From Porticoccus sp965660005 (GTDB taxonomy: Bacteria; Pseudomonadota; Gammaproteobacteria; Pseudomonadales; Porticoccaceae), in contig NZ_CBFHYF010000020.1 of the NCBI RefSeq assembly GCF_965660005.1, positions 1 through 29,826 of the forward strand: a DNA stretch of 29,826 bases, given 5' to 3'. The position numbers and the translations under genes are program-made. Each line of letters begins with the position of its first letter. Positions within the stretch are counted from its first letter, which is position 1. Below are positions 1-7,516 of the stretch, one piece after another. The notes below the pieces were generated by a model. It had not been told where the DNA came from. It searched no databases and worked only from the letters and a program-made list of their open reading frames with translations.

Positions 1-147
1 ATCCCGTATCTTATTGATGGGAAACAGCATATCTTCGACCTTTGTTTCCTGGAGGCCGATAATATCAGGGGCATACTTGTCGATAACGGCTTTGATTTGG
101 TGGAGGCGGGTACGCAGCCCGTTAACGTTAAAAGAAATAATATACAT
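1..147 (-). CDS. xthA: Exodeoxyribonuclease III, N-terminal part (cut by window edge)
   Basis: The first 49 codons of a leftward gene run off the window edge. The reading MYIISFNVNGLRTRLHQIKA, followed by PDIIGLQETKVED, matches the start of the exonuclease III / AP endonuclease family (EEP fold). The Asn near residue 7 and the Glu in LQETK (about residue 35) are the expected metal-site residues. The family enzyme is a Mg-dependent 3'-5' exonuclease and abasic-site endonuclease of base excision repair in the cytoplasm. The ATG at 145-147 aligns with the usual family start. The neighbour prc ends 145 bases away and is read in the same direction. The rest of the protein cannot be judged here. 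Confidence 0.9.
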   Translation of the reverse strand, partial: MYIISFNVNGLRTRLHQIKAVIDKYAPDIIGLQETKVEDMLFPINKIRD

Positions 148-292
148 GTCTTGTTATGCCCGACGGAGACAGCAAAAATCTGTTCAACAGGTACTTTAGG
201 TTTGTGTAATGCATGGACGTGAAGTGTGACCTGGCGTCATCCATCGGGTTGATTTGACGGATAACACCGAGTAACACGAAGATCGGCCTGAT

Positions 293-2371
293 TCAGGGTT
301 GTTTTACCAACATGGACCTGGTGTCACCCAGTGTCAGCACATCAGCAAAAATATTACCGGTTTCATAGAGCAGGGGGTCGCGTTCCGGTAGCGCTATTGT
401 TATTTCTGCATCCGCATCCGCATCCGCATCCGCAGTCATTGTTGCCTGCCACTCCTCGACGGTTGCATAAGTAGGCAGCCCCTTGGCAGACCGGCGTTTG
501 TTTTCAATGGCGAGTCGTGTTAAATCGTAGTTTCTGGCTTCTTCGCGGCGTTGTTTCTCATTCAAAGAGATCGCTTTTTGTGCTCTGCGCTCCTTCATCA
601 ATGCCAGTTCATCCTTGAGATAGAGCAGATCGGGATCATTGTTGAGCCTGGATTGATGACGCTCGATCAATATATTTAAGGGGAGATCCGTCAAGTTATA
701 GTGGCGGTGGGGGACAGGGTTTATTTTGTCCCATGGAAGCGCATTTTTTTCACTGCTTTCACCAACAGTTTCTGCGTCGTAGAAAGCGGGTAGTTCTATA
801 TCGGGAACTACGCCCAGATTCTGAGTGCTATCGCCTGAAACCCGATAGAATTTTGATTCAGTCAATTTTAGCTGCCCCTCGCGAACCGGCAGCTGTATCT
901 GGACAGTGCCTTTGCCGAAAGTCTGTTCTCCAACAACCAAGCCTCTCTCGTAATCCTGGATAGCCCCAGCGAAAATTTCCGAGGCGGAAGCACTGAGCCG
1001 GTTAATCATCACCATCAGTGGGCCGCGATAGTATGCGTTATACCGCGAGCGGTGATTGCGTGACACGACTTCATTGGCATCACGAACCTGCACAATCGGG
1101 CCTGGGTCAATGAACAGGTCAGTCAGCGTGGTTGCTTCCTGCAAAAAACCACCGCCGTTGTTACGCAGATCCAGAATGACGCCGTCGATTTTCTGATCGG
1201 CCATTTCGCCCAGCAAGCGTTGAACATCCTTGGTAGTACTTTTAAATCCGGGATCCCGATTATAAAAAGCTTCTACATCAAGGTAGAAGGTTGGGATGGT
1301 AATGACACCGAAACGGTAGTTACCGGATTCATTCTGGACTTCTATAATCTCAGATTTTGCAGCTTGCTCTTCAAGCTGAATTTTTTCTCTGACGATGGAG
1401 ATTTCCCGCGTGCTGCCGGCCACTTCACCGACCGCTGGCATAATTTCAAGCTTTACCAGGGTATCCTTGGCTCCGCGGATCATGTCGACCACATCATCCA
1501 GCCGCCACCCGATGACATCGACAGTTTCCTCTTCGCCCTGACCAACACCAATAATCTTGTCGCCGGCCTGGAGAAGTCCCTGTTTGTCCGCAGGACCCCC
1601 GGGAACAATCCTCACCACTTTGGTATGTTCATCCTCCTGTTGGAGGACTGCGCCAATGCCCGTCAGAGACAGTGACATGGCAATGCGGAAGTTCTCCATG
1701 GAGCGGGGAGACATGTAACTGGTATGGGGGTCGTATAACTCAGCCAGAGAATTCATGAAAATCTGAAAAATATCTTCGCTGTCACGCTGTGATAGCTGAT
1801 TTTTCAGGTTGGTGTAACGCTTGACCAGCAACTCTCGTGCCGCATCGGGTTCCTTTTCACTCAGAATCAGCCGGAGGTAGGATTCCTTGATACGCTTTTT
1901 CCAGAAGGCATCAGCGTCTTTGATTGATGTGGGCCACTGCGCCTGTTCCAGATCCATATTCAGGCTATCATCCTGACCGAGATCAAATTCAAAACCGCTT
2001 TCCAATAGATCGATATTGGCCTGTAATCGAGCCTGGGCGCGCTCCTGGTAACGATTGAAAATATAAAAACCTGCGCTAAGATCGCCCTCCTTGAGCATAT
2101 TGTCCAAGTCTGTTTCCCAACGTTGGAATTCATCAATATCACTCTGCAGCAGATAACCTTTAGCTGGATCGAGATTATTGATATATTGGGAGAGGAAGCG
2201 GCTGGATAGACCATCATCCAGAACCTGCTTACTGTAATGTTTGCTGGCCAGCTCATTGACAATTTCAATAGCAGTTTTGGGTTGCTCGGAGCTGTAATCA
2301 ACTTTTGCATACGCAATCGAAGTCAGTGAAAAGAGCAGCAGATACAGGGTGGTGCGGATAAAATGAGGCAT
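293..2371 (-). CDS. prc: Carboxy-terminal processing protease Prc/Tsp (S41)
   Basis: 692-residue periplasmic tail-specific protease; E. coli Prc is of similar size. Residues 1-22 form a signal peptide ending IAYA. A helical N-terminal region follows, then a PDZ domain (about 230-325, with LTGIGAVLQQ and GPADKQGLLQAGD), and the S41 protease core with LDLRNNGGG near 401. The Ser-Lys dyad is Ser462 in SASASEIF and Lys487 in GKGTVQ; their spacing of 25 equals that of E. coli Ser430/Lys455 (mature numbering). The C-terminal domain is long and charged, of the DUF3340 type. Known role of the family: cleaving proteins at non-polar C-termini, with substrates such as FtsI and MepS. An (Ala-Asp)4 tract lies near the C-terminus and is encoded by a hexamer repeat. 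The gene stands alone, divergent from the SDR gene. Confidence 0.95.
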   Translation of the reverse strand: MPHFIRTTLYLLLFSLTSIAYAKVDYSSEQPKTAIEIVNELASKHYSKQVLDDGLSSRFLSQYINNLDPAKGYLLQSDIDEFQRWETDLDNMLKEGDLSAGFYIFNRYQERAQARLQANIDLLESGFEFDLGQDDSLNMDLEQAQWPTSIKDADAFWKKRIKESYLRLILSEKEPDAARELLVKRYTNLKNQLSQRDSEDIFQIFMNSLAELYDPHTSYMSPRSMENFRIAMSLSLTGIGAVLQQEDEHTKVVRIVPGGPADKQGLLQAGDKIIGVGQGEEETVDVIGWRLDDVVDMIRGAKDTLVKLEIMPAVGEVAGSTREISIVREKIQLEEQAAKSEIIEVQNESGNYRFGVITIPTFYLDVEAFYNRDPGFKSTTKDVQRLLGEMADQKIDGVILDLRNNGGGFLQEATTLTDLFIDPGPIVQVRDANEVVSRNHRSRYNAYYRGPLMVMINRLSASASEIFAGAIQDYERGLVVGEQTFGKGTVQIQLPVREGQLKLTESKFYRVSGDSTQNLGVVPDIELPAFYDAETVGESSEKNALPWDKINPVPHRHYNLTDLPLNILIERHQSRLNNDPDLLYLKDELALMKERRAQKAISLNEKQRREEARNYDLTRLAIENKRRSAKGLPTYATVEEWQATMTADADADADAEITIALPERDPLLYETGNIFADVLTLGDTRSMLVKQP
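408..434. repeat. Hexanucleotide microsatellite gcatcc x4 inside prc
   Basis: Four perfect copies of gcatcc plus a final gca. On the coding (minus) strand they read as alternating GCG and GAT codons, giving an Ala-Asp tract near the C-terminus of Prc. Slippage by one unit would add or remove two residues without shifting the frame. Confidence 0.9.
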
Positions 2372-2554
2372 CAGATGATAGTGTCTCTTGATCAGTTAGG
2401 GATCCAGTTTATCAAAGTTCGCTCTGTATAGACCCCGATCTAGCTAAAATGTTTGATGTTATCTGCAATTATCCGTGAAATACGTCCAGCTCAGGTCGGC
2501 AGTTGATCATAGCCACCTTCAATGAAATGATTGGAGTCTGGATTGGAGATACCC

Positions 2555-3343
2555 ATGACCGATAAAGAACAACAGCGGTCGGCAGTACTGGTGACAGGTG
2601 CCGCTACCCGGCTTGGTTTGGCGTTCTCAACTGCGATGGCAGATCGAGGCTACGACATTGCACTTCATTATCACCATTCCTCCGATCAGGCACTGCAACA
2701 GGCTGAATTGATTCGGCACAGAGGTGTGCGCTGTGAAACATTTCAGTTTGACCTCTCCGAGAACGATCCTGGACGCCTTATAGAGCAGGTGCATCATCGC
2801 TTCCCCGATCTTCAGGTATTGATCAATAGTGCGTCTACTTACCATTCTGGAACGATAGCTGACACAGCGACGAGATTACTTCAGCAACAATTCGCAGTGA
2901 ATTTTTTTGCTCCCTATCTGATGTCTGCCAGCTTTTCGAGGCTGGTTGCGAGGGGCAACATAATCAATATTCTGGATAATAAAATAGCCTTTCAGCAGTA
3001 TCAGTACGGTGCTTACCTGATGTCAAAGAAGGCATTGGCAGAGTTTACAACGCTGGCGGCAATGGAGTTTTCACCCCGTATCCGCGTGAATGGTATAGCC
3101 CCCGGTGTTGTATTGCCGGGTGAAACCCGCACCAGAGATTATATTGACTGGCGGATTCAAGGCATTCCTCTGCAACGTCAGGGACAAGTTGAGGACCTGA
3201 TCCAGGCTTTGAATTACTTGCTGGATAACGAATTTGTCACCGGTCAGATACTGTTTGTCGATGGTGGTGAGGGTATCAATCACCAGGGTCTCAACGCTGA
3301 AGACTATCAGTTTAGTGACGAATCTGGTGACAAAATTGAGTGA
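2555..3343 (+). CDS. Pteridine reductase-like short-chain dehydrogenase (FolM/PTR1 type)
   Basis: 262-residue NADPH-dependent SDR. The Rossmann motif is VTGAATRLG (residues 13-21), with Arg in the place seen in pteridine reductases. NSAS lies at 91-94. The catalytic set Asp141 (NILD), Tyr154 and Lys158 (YLMSK) has Asp where ordinary SDRs have Ser, as in PTR1 and FolM. The family reduces dihydropterins or dihydromonapterin to the tetrahydro form. I chose the ATG at 2555 because GGAG lies 6 bases before it; a TTG 24 bases upstream is open but less likely. The stop overlaps the probable start of folK, so the two genes are likely translationally coupled, which supports a role in folate or pterin metabolism. 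The exact pterin substrate is inferred. Confidence 0.8.
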   Translation: MTDKEQQRSAVLVTGAATRLGLAFSTAMADRGYDIALHYHHSSDQALQQAELIRHRGVRCETFQFDLSENDPGRLIEQVHHRFPDLQVLINSASTYHSGTIADTATRLLQQQFAVNFFAPYLMSASFSRLVARGNIINILDNKIAFQQYQYGAYLMSKKALAEFTTLAAMEFSPRIRVNGIAPGVVLPGETRTRDYIDWRIQGIPLQRQGQVEDLIQALNYLLDNEFVTGQILFVDGGEGINHQGLNAEDYQFSDESGDKIE

Positions 3344-3758
3344 GTCGGGGGCTGGCGTACTGCATCGGGTTATTATTTCTGTTGGTTCCAACATTGAGGC
3401 CGCCAAAAATATCGCACGTTGTCATGAGATTTTGGCGGCCGAAACGATTCTGTTGGCCTCAGCCAAGGTTATTCAGACATCACCTGTGGGGTATCAATTT
3501 CAGCCCGATTTCCTCAATACGGCATATCTGATTGAAACGCCTCTGGAAAAGTTATCCTTCAATCGCTATCTCAAAGCTGTGGAGGAAAGAATGGGACGCT
3601 TAAAAGGGCCGATAAAATCCGGCCCAAGAGCGATTGATCTGGATATTGTCATTTGGGATGACCTGATTCTGACCGATGATTTCTATTGCCATGATTATGT
3701 CAGGTTACCTGTTCAGGAGCTGTTGGATACCTGTTCCATGGTCGTCCGTCGCTCTTGA
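3336..3758 (+). CDS. folK: 2-amino-4-hydroxy-6-hydroxymethyldihydropteridine pyrophosphokinase (HPPK), short form
   Basis: About 140 residues. The family transfers pyrophosphate from ATP to 6-hydroxymethyl-7,8-dihydropterin, the step before dihydropteroate synthase. Diagnostic pieces are ISVGSN near the start, the QTSPVG and FLNTAYLIET strands, and the signature SGPRAIDLDIV, whose two Asp bind Mg. The C-terminal part is shorter and more divergent than the 159-residue E. coli enzyme, though a His followed by an Arg remains (CHDYVRLP). The start is uncertain. TTG at 3336 overlaps the SDR stop, and in-frame GTG codons at 3315 and 3327 are alternatives; no ATG is available near the conserved N-terminus. 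It may be a second, divergent HPPK in the genome. Confidence 0.8.
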   Translation: MSESGAGVLHRVIISVGSNIEAAKNIARCHEILAAETILLASAKVIQTSPVGYQFQPDFLNTAYLIETPLEKLSFNRYLKAVEERMGRLKGPIKSGPRAIDLDIVIWDDLILTDDFYCHDYVRLPVQELLDTCSMVVRRS

Positions 3759-3804
3759 GTGCTCGCTTATTTATCTGGTAGATGTTGATCAACTGTCTGA
3801 ACAA

Positions 3805-3832
3805 GTGAAATTCTCTGCGATTTCCTTATAAT
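3805..3832 (+). promoter_or_regulatory. Probable sigma-70 promoter of mdh
   Basis: GTGAAA (3805-3810), 16 bases, then a perfect TATAAT (3827-3832). Transcription would start near 3839, leaving a leader of about 35 bases before the mdh GTG. A 10-base palindrome GTTGATCAAC lies at 3784-3793, just upstream of the -35 element. Confidence 0.55.
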
Positions 3833-3873
3833 GTCGTCCCCATCTGGTTGTCAACTTGTTTTGGAGATCTATT

Positions 3874-4854
3874 GTGAAAGCACCTGTACGTGTTGTCGTC
3901 ACCGGCGCCGCCGGCCAAATTAGTTATTCATTGTTGTTTCGCATTGCTGCGGGCCAAATGCTCGGTGAAGACCAACCGGTTATCCTGCAATTGCTGGAAA
4001 TTACACCGGCGCTGGAACCGCTTAACGGCGTGGCCATGGAGCTGGACGATTGTGCTTTCCCACTGCTGAGGGGTATTGTTCAGACAGACGATCCGAACAT
4101 TGCATTCAAGGATGCCGACTACGCACTGTTGGTAGGTGCACGCCCCCGTGGACCGGGTATGGAACGCAAGGACTTGCTGGAAGCCAATGCGGCTATTTTC
4201 TCTGTGCAGGGCAAAGCTATTAATGACAATGCATCACCAAACATTAAGGTATTGGTAGTTGGCAATCCAGCTAACACCAATGCCTTGATTGCCCAACGCA
4301 ATGCGCCGGATATTAATCCCCGCCAGTTCACCGCCATGACAAGACTTGACCACAACCGTGCCATGACCCAGCTGGCTCAGAAGACTGGTACCAGCATCAA
4401 CGATATTACTAAAATGACGATTTGGGGGAATCACTCTTCCACCCAGTACCCCGATCTTCACCATGTTACCGTTCAGGGCAGGGCAGCGATTGATCTGATC
4501 GATCAGGCTTGGTACGAATCGACTTATATTCCTGAAGTTCAACAGCGCGGTGCCGCAATCATCAAAGCTCGTGGTGCCTCATCCGCAGCTTCAGCTGCAA
4601 ATGCCGCGATTGACCATATGCGCAGCTGGGCGCTCGGGTCGAACTCGGGTGACTGGGTCAGTATGGGTGTTTACAGTGATGGCAGTTATGGTATTGCTGA
4701 AGGCCTGATCTACTCATTCCCTTGTGTCTGTAAAAATGGCGATTGGGAAATTGTCCAGGGTCTCGAAATCAATGATTTCTCCCGTGACAGAATGACTGCC
4801 ACTGAAAAAGAGCTCGCCGAGGAACGGGACGCTGTGAGCCATTTGCTTCCCTAA
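3874..4854 (+). CDS. mdh: Malate dehydrogenase (NAD-dependent)
   Basis: 326 residues, the size of the Mdh form with the N-terminus VTGAAGQISYSLLFRIA (dinucleotide-binding loop GAAGQI at 11-16). The enzyme interconverts malate and oxaloacetate in the TCA cycle and consumes the product of malate synthase in the glyoxylate bypass. Catalytic and substrate residues are visible: RPRGPGMERKD with Arg92 and Arg98, TRLDHNRA with Asp159, and GNHS with His187 as the proton acceptor. The GTG at 3874 is the family start and has GGAG at 3863-3866; a TTG 18 bases upstream is not favoured. The gene has its own promoter and is closed by a strong terminator at 4888-4915, so it is probably monocistronic. Confidence 0.95.
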   Translation: MKAPVRVVVTGAAGQISYSLLFRIAAGQMLGEDQPVILQLLEITPALEPLNGVAMELDDCAFPLLRGIVQTDDPNIAFKDADYALLVGARPRGPGMERKDLLEANAAIFSVQGKAINDNASPNIKVLVVGNPANTNALIAQRNAPDINPRQFTAMTRLDHNRAMTQLAQKTGTSINDITKMTIWGNHSSTQYPDLHHVTVQGRAAIDLIDQAWYESTYIPEVQQRGAAIIKARGASSAASAANAAIDHMRSWALGSNSGDWVSMGVYSDGSYGIAEGLIYSFPCVCKNGDWEIVQGLEINDFSRDRMTATEKELAEERDAVSHLLP

Positions 4855-4887
4855 TGAAGGCATACTCATCTTAAGTTTGTTATTCTG

Positions 4888-4915
4888 AAAAGGCGCTCTT
4901 TTGAGCGCCTTTTTT
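4888..4915 (+). terminator. Rho-independent terminator after mdh
   Basis: Perfect 11-base stem AAAAGGCGCTC / GAGCGCCTTTT with a TTTT loop, followed by more T. It begins 33 bases after the mdh stop. Confidence 0.92.
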
Positions 4916-4985
4916 GATGTCTGAGATACCTTTTCAGAATAGAGAAACTCCAGGAAAACGGTCTATACTGAACGCAGGAGAAATT

Positions 4986-5498
4986 ATGGTTACCCTCCAT
5001 ACGCTGACAGATCATGCCAGGCAACTGGTACTTAGCCCAAACCGTTCCATGGGTTGGAGGGGCAACCTTTACGTGCTGCTCGCCGCTTCGATCGTGTTAC
5101 TGATTCTTGCGATCGGAATGGCACTTAACGGTGCCTGGCTAGTGCTGCCTTTTGCCGGTATCGAGATTATTGCATTGGGCTCTGCGATGCACTTGACCCT
5201 CCGCAAGCTGGATTTTCGTGAAGTCATTACCGTTCAGAATGGTGTGCTAAGGCTAGAGCGTGGCAGAGACGTCCCCAGTTTCAATCTGACATTTCCTCAA
5301 CAGTCTGTGAAATTTCTCGTGAATGGCCCAGATCGGCCCATGGGATTGCCGTTGATCGATCTGGTCGCTTTGGGGCACTGCTGCCGGTTGGGCGAGTTTC
5401 TCAACCGGGCCGACCGGTTCAAGCTTGCCAGAGTGCTCAAAGAACAACTTAATCTTCAAGTCAGCAAGTACAATACATTTCAGCGCACCTGTTTCTAG
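4986..5498 (+). CDS. DUF2244 inner-membrane protein
   Basis: 170 residues with two transmembrane helices (about 24-45 and 50-72) separated by a short loop, then a soluble domain. The phrases SPNRSMGWRGNL and GAWLVLPFAGIEIIALG, followed by REVITVQNGVLRLERG, are typical of the DUF2244 family found in proteobacteria, often near respiratory genes. Its function is unknown. The ATG at 4986 has GGAG 5 bases upstream (AGGAGAAATT), which decides against earlier in-frame starts inside the mdh terminator. The bcp-type gene follows 68 bases later in the same direction. Family assignment is from memory of its conserved phrases. Confidence 0.8.
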   Translation: MVTLHTLTDHARQLVLSPNRSMGWRGNLYVLLAASIVLLILAIGMALNGAWLVLPFAGIEIIALGSAMHLTLRKLDFREVITVQNGVLRLERGRDVPSFNLTFPQQSVKFLVNGPDRPMGLPLIDLVALGHCCRLGEFLNRADRFKLARVLKEQLNLQVSKYNTFQRTCF

Positions 5499-5566
5499 AA
5501 TTTTTGTTAAAGTACCCTTCACAAGCACCTTCCAATGACCAAAACACCTCAGCGAGGAGACCATTC

Positions 5567-6043
5567 ATGCCATTTCCTGAAGTGGGCAGTGCAGCGCCAG
5601 TGTTCAGCCTTAAAAATCAACGTGGCGAGACGATCAAGCTGACAGATTTCAAAGGCAGCAAAAATCTCGTGTTGTACTTTTATCCCAAAGCCATGACGCC
5701 AGGTTGTACTGTCCAGGCTTGTGGTATTCGTGACTCCAGGGCTGAGTTTACCAAGCTTGACACTGTTGTTCTGGGTGTGAGCCCAGACCCCTATCCACGT
5801 CTGGCCCGATTTGAAGAAAAACAACAGCTGAATTTTGATCTTCTCTCAGATGAGGATCACGCTGTTACGGAGGCCTACGGCTGTTGGGGTATGAAAAAAT
5901 TCATGGGCCGTGAGTTTATGGGTGTGTTGCGTACCTCCTTTATTATCGACAAGCAGGGCAAGATCAGGCTGGTGATGGATAAGGTCAAAACAAAGACTCA
6001 CCATGACGATATTCTGAGTTGGGTAAATGAAAATCTGGTTTGA
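5567..6043 (+). CDS. bcp: Thioredoxin-dependent peroxiredoxin (BCP/PrxQ type)
   Basis: 158 residues. The peroxidatic Cys47 in MTPGCTVQAC is followed five residues later by the resolving Cys52, the arrangement of atypical 2-Cys BCP enzymes such as E. coli Bcp (Cys45/Cys50). These enzymes reduce H2O2 and organic peroxides in the cytoplasm with electrons from thioredoxin. Other family marks are LVLYFYPKAMTPGC, VVLGVSPD, FDLLSDEDHAVTEAYG and a C-terminal RTSFIIDKQGKI strand. The chosen ATG has GAGGAGA upstream; an upstream in-frame extension of 21 codons is rejected because it is not conserved. Common annotations: peroxiredoxin or bacterioferritin comigratory protein. Confidence 0.93.
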   Translation: MPFPEVGSAAPVFSLKNQRGETIKLTDFKGSKNLVLYFYPKAMTPGCTVQACGIRDSRAEFTKLDTVVLGVSPDPYPRLARFEEKQQLNFDLLSDEDHAVTEAYGCWGMKKFMGREFMGVLRTSFIIDKQGKIRLVMDKVKTKTHHDDILSWVNENLV

Positions 6044-6118
6044 GGTGAAGCCACTATCGCGCTAAAGTCCCGCTTCTGTTTTACAACGTACCATTTAAAT
6101 AAATAATGAGGTAACCGA

Positions 6119-6454
6119 ATGTCATTTGATTTATCACAGGCTGTTATGGCCACAGCCGGCCCATCTGGCTCTGAACCGAACCCGATCTTCACGCTACTGA
6201 TGTTTGGTGGGTTGTTCCTGTTTATGTATTTTTTGATTATTCGTCCACAGCGGAAACGTCAGAAGGAACACCGTGAACTGACCGGTTCTCTTGGTAAAGG
6301 AGACGAGGTCGTGATGAACAGTGGATTGCTGGGTAAAATCACGAAGCTCGATGACGATTATATGACTATACAGGTTGCCAACAATGTGGAGTTGAAATTC
6401 CAGAGAGCAGCTGTTCATGCCGTATTGCCGAAAGGCACTATCAAGGATATCTAA
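6119..6454 (+). CDS. yajC: Preprotein translocase accessory subunit YajC
   Basis: 111 residues. A short N-terminal segment is followed by one transmembrane helix (about 22-42, ending MYFLIIRPQRKRQKEH) and a small cytoplasmic domain with GDEVVMNSGLLGKI, the YajC signature. YajC sits with SecD and SecF in the inner membrane and interacts with the AcrB pump. A GAGGTAA sequence precedes the ATG. In most gammaproteobacteria yajC lies between tgt and secD; here it is between the peroxiredoxin and a PLP enzyme and is closed by a terminator, so it has been moved from the usual operon or duplicated. Confidence 0.93.
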   Translation: MSFDLSQAVMATAGPSGSEPNPIFTLLMFGGLFLFMYFLIIRPQRKRQKEHRELTGSLGKGDEVVMNSGLLGKITKLDDDYMTIQVANNVELKFQRAAVHAVLPKGTIKDI

Positions 6455-6457
6455 GAG

Positions 6458-6481
6458 AAAGCTGCAAATGCGGCTTTTTTT
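6458..6481 (+). terminator. Probable rho-independent terminator after yajC
   Basis: Stem AAAGCTGC / GCGGCTTT (one T-G pair), loop AAAT, then four more T. It starts 4 bases after the yajC stop and ends 4 bases before the proposed start of the next gene, so some read-through or a separate promoter would be needed for that gene. Confidence 0.7.
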
Positions 6482-6485
6482 GACC

Positions 6486-7502
6486 ATGATCCCGGACAAA
6501 CTCGATCTTGCACAACTACCAACGCCGCTTCAGTTCCTGTCGCGCTTATCCGCTGAATTGAAGGGTCCGCGGATATGGGTTAAGCGCGATGACCTCACCG
6601 GTTGCGCCACCAGCGGCAATAAAGTCAGGAAGCTGGAATTTGTCTTGGCTCAGGCAATAGCAGAGAGCGCTGATACGCTGCTCACTTGCGGGGGGCTACA
6701 GTCCAATCATTGCCGAGCCACGGCTGTTTTGGGTGCACAATTGGGTTTGAAAGTACACCTGATTCTCAGGGGGGTGCCCCCCGAGCAACTACCCGATGGC
6801 AATTTACTGTTGGCCAGTCTTACCGGAGCAGAAATCAGTTGTTATCCACTGAGTCAGTATCAGCACCTGAAGGAGTTGTTTGACTACTGGCTTGATTTTT
6901 ACCGTGGCCGTGGACACAAGCCATTTATCATTCCCACTGGCGCCAGTGACGGCATTGGCGTGTGGGGATATCTACATTGCGTTAATGAGTTGGCGGGCCA
7001 ATTCAGCGAACAGGGTATCAATCCGGGTGCCATTATCTGTGCCACAGGCTCTGGTGGCACACAGGCAGGGTTGACACTCGGTTGCCATCTTTCCCGGCTA
7101 AATATTCCTGTCATCGGATTCGCTGTCTGTGATGATGCCGTGTATTTTCATGGTAAAATCAGGGATGATATTGGCGATTGGCAGAAACGTTATGGCATTT
7201 CCGTGGACACAGAGCAATTGAATATTCAGGTAAATGACCGTTATATGGGCCCTAGCTACGGCCGCGCGACACCAGAAATATTTTCCACGATCCGGCATAT
7301 GGCCACTCTTGAGGGATTAATACTCGATCCGGTGTATACTGCCAAGGCGTTTTACGGCCTGATCCAGGAAATCAAGGCAGGGACGTTTCAGGACGTTTCG
7401 GATATCGTATTTGTTCATACTGGTGGCCTATTTGGTCTGTATGCCCAGCACGATAAACTTGGGCTTTCCATCAACTCTTCAGCAGCAGGTTTTATTGCGT
7501 GA
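6486..7502 (+). CDS. D-cysteine desulfhydrase-like PLP enzyme (ACC deaminase family)
   Basis: 338 residues of the fold-type II PLP family that holds D-cysteine desulfhydrase (D-cysteine to pyruvate, H2S and ammonia) and ACC deaminase. The Schiff-base Lys46 is in SGNKVRKLEF, the phosphate and nucleophile region is CGGLQSNHCR (Ser73), and the glycine loop is ATGSGGTQAG (187-196). At the two positions reported to separate the activities, ACC deaminase has Glu295 and Leu322; here the equivalents are Thr285 (VYTAKA) and Thr312 (VHTGG), so D-cysteine or a similar D-amino acid is the more likely substrate. The start is uncertain: ATG 6486 lacks a clear ribosome site and ATG 6468 lies in the terminator stem. 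The symporter gene follows at once. Confidence 0.8.
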   Translation: MIPDKLDLAQLPTPLQFLSRLSAELKGPRIWVKRDDLTGCATSGNKVRKLEFVLAQAIAESADTLLTCGGLQSNHCRATAVLGAQLGLKVHLILRGVPPEQLPDGNLLLASLTGAEISCYPLSQYQHLKELFDYWLDFYRGRGHKPFIIPTGASDGIGVWGYLHCVNELAGQFSEQGINPGAIICATGSGGTQAGLTLGCHLSRLNIPVIGFAVCDDAVYFHGKIRDDIGDWQKRYGISVDTEQLNIQVNDRYMGPSYGRATPEIFSTIRHMATLEGLILDPVYTAKAFYGLIQEIKAGTFQDVSDIVFVHTGGLFGLYAQHDKLGLSINSSAAGFIA

Positions 7503-7516
7503 TATTAAGCGAATCA

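Noticed and set aside
408..434. The hexamer repeat as a CRISPR or regulatory array
   Set aside because: Units are contiguous, have no spacers and read as in-frame codons of prc.
1220..1675. 151-codon plus-strand ORF inside prc
   Set aside because: Antisense to the PDZ and protease region of Prc; no protein-like features.
3784..3793. GTTGATCAAC palindrome upstream of mdh as an operator
   Set aside because: A 10-base palindrome is expected by chance about once per kilobase, and no regulator is suggested; noted only with the promoter.
6486..7502. Annotation as ACC deaminase
   Set aside because: The Glu and Leu that mark ACC deaminase are both Thr here, so D-cysteine desulfhydrase-like is the safer name.
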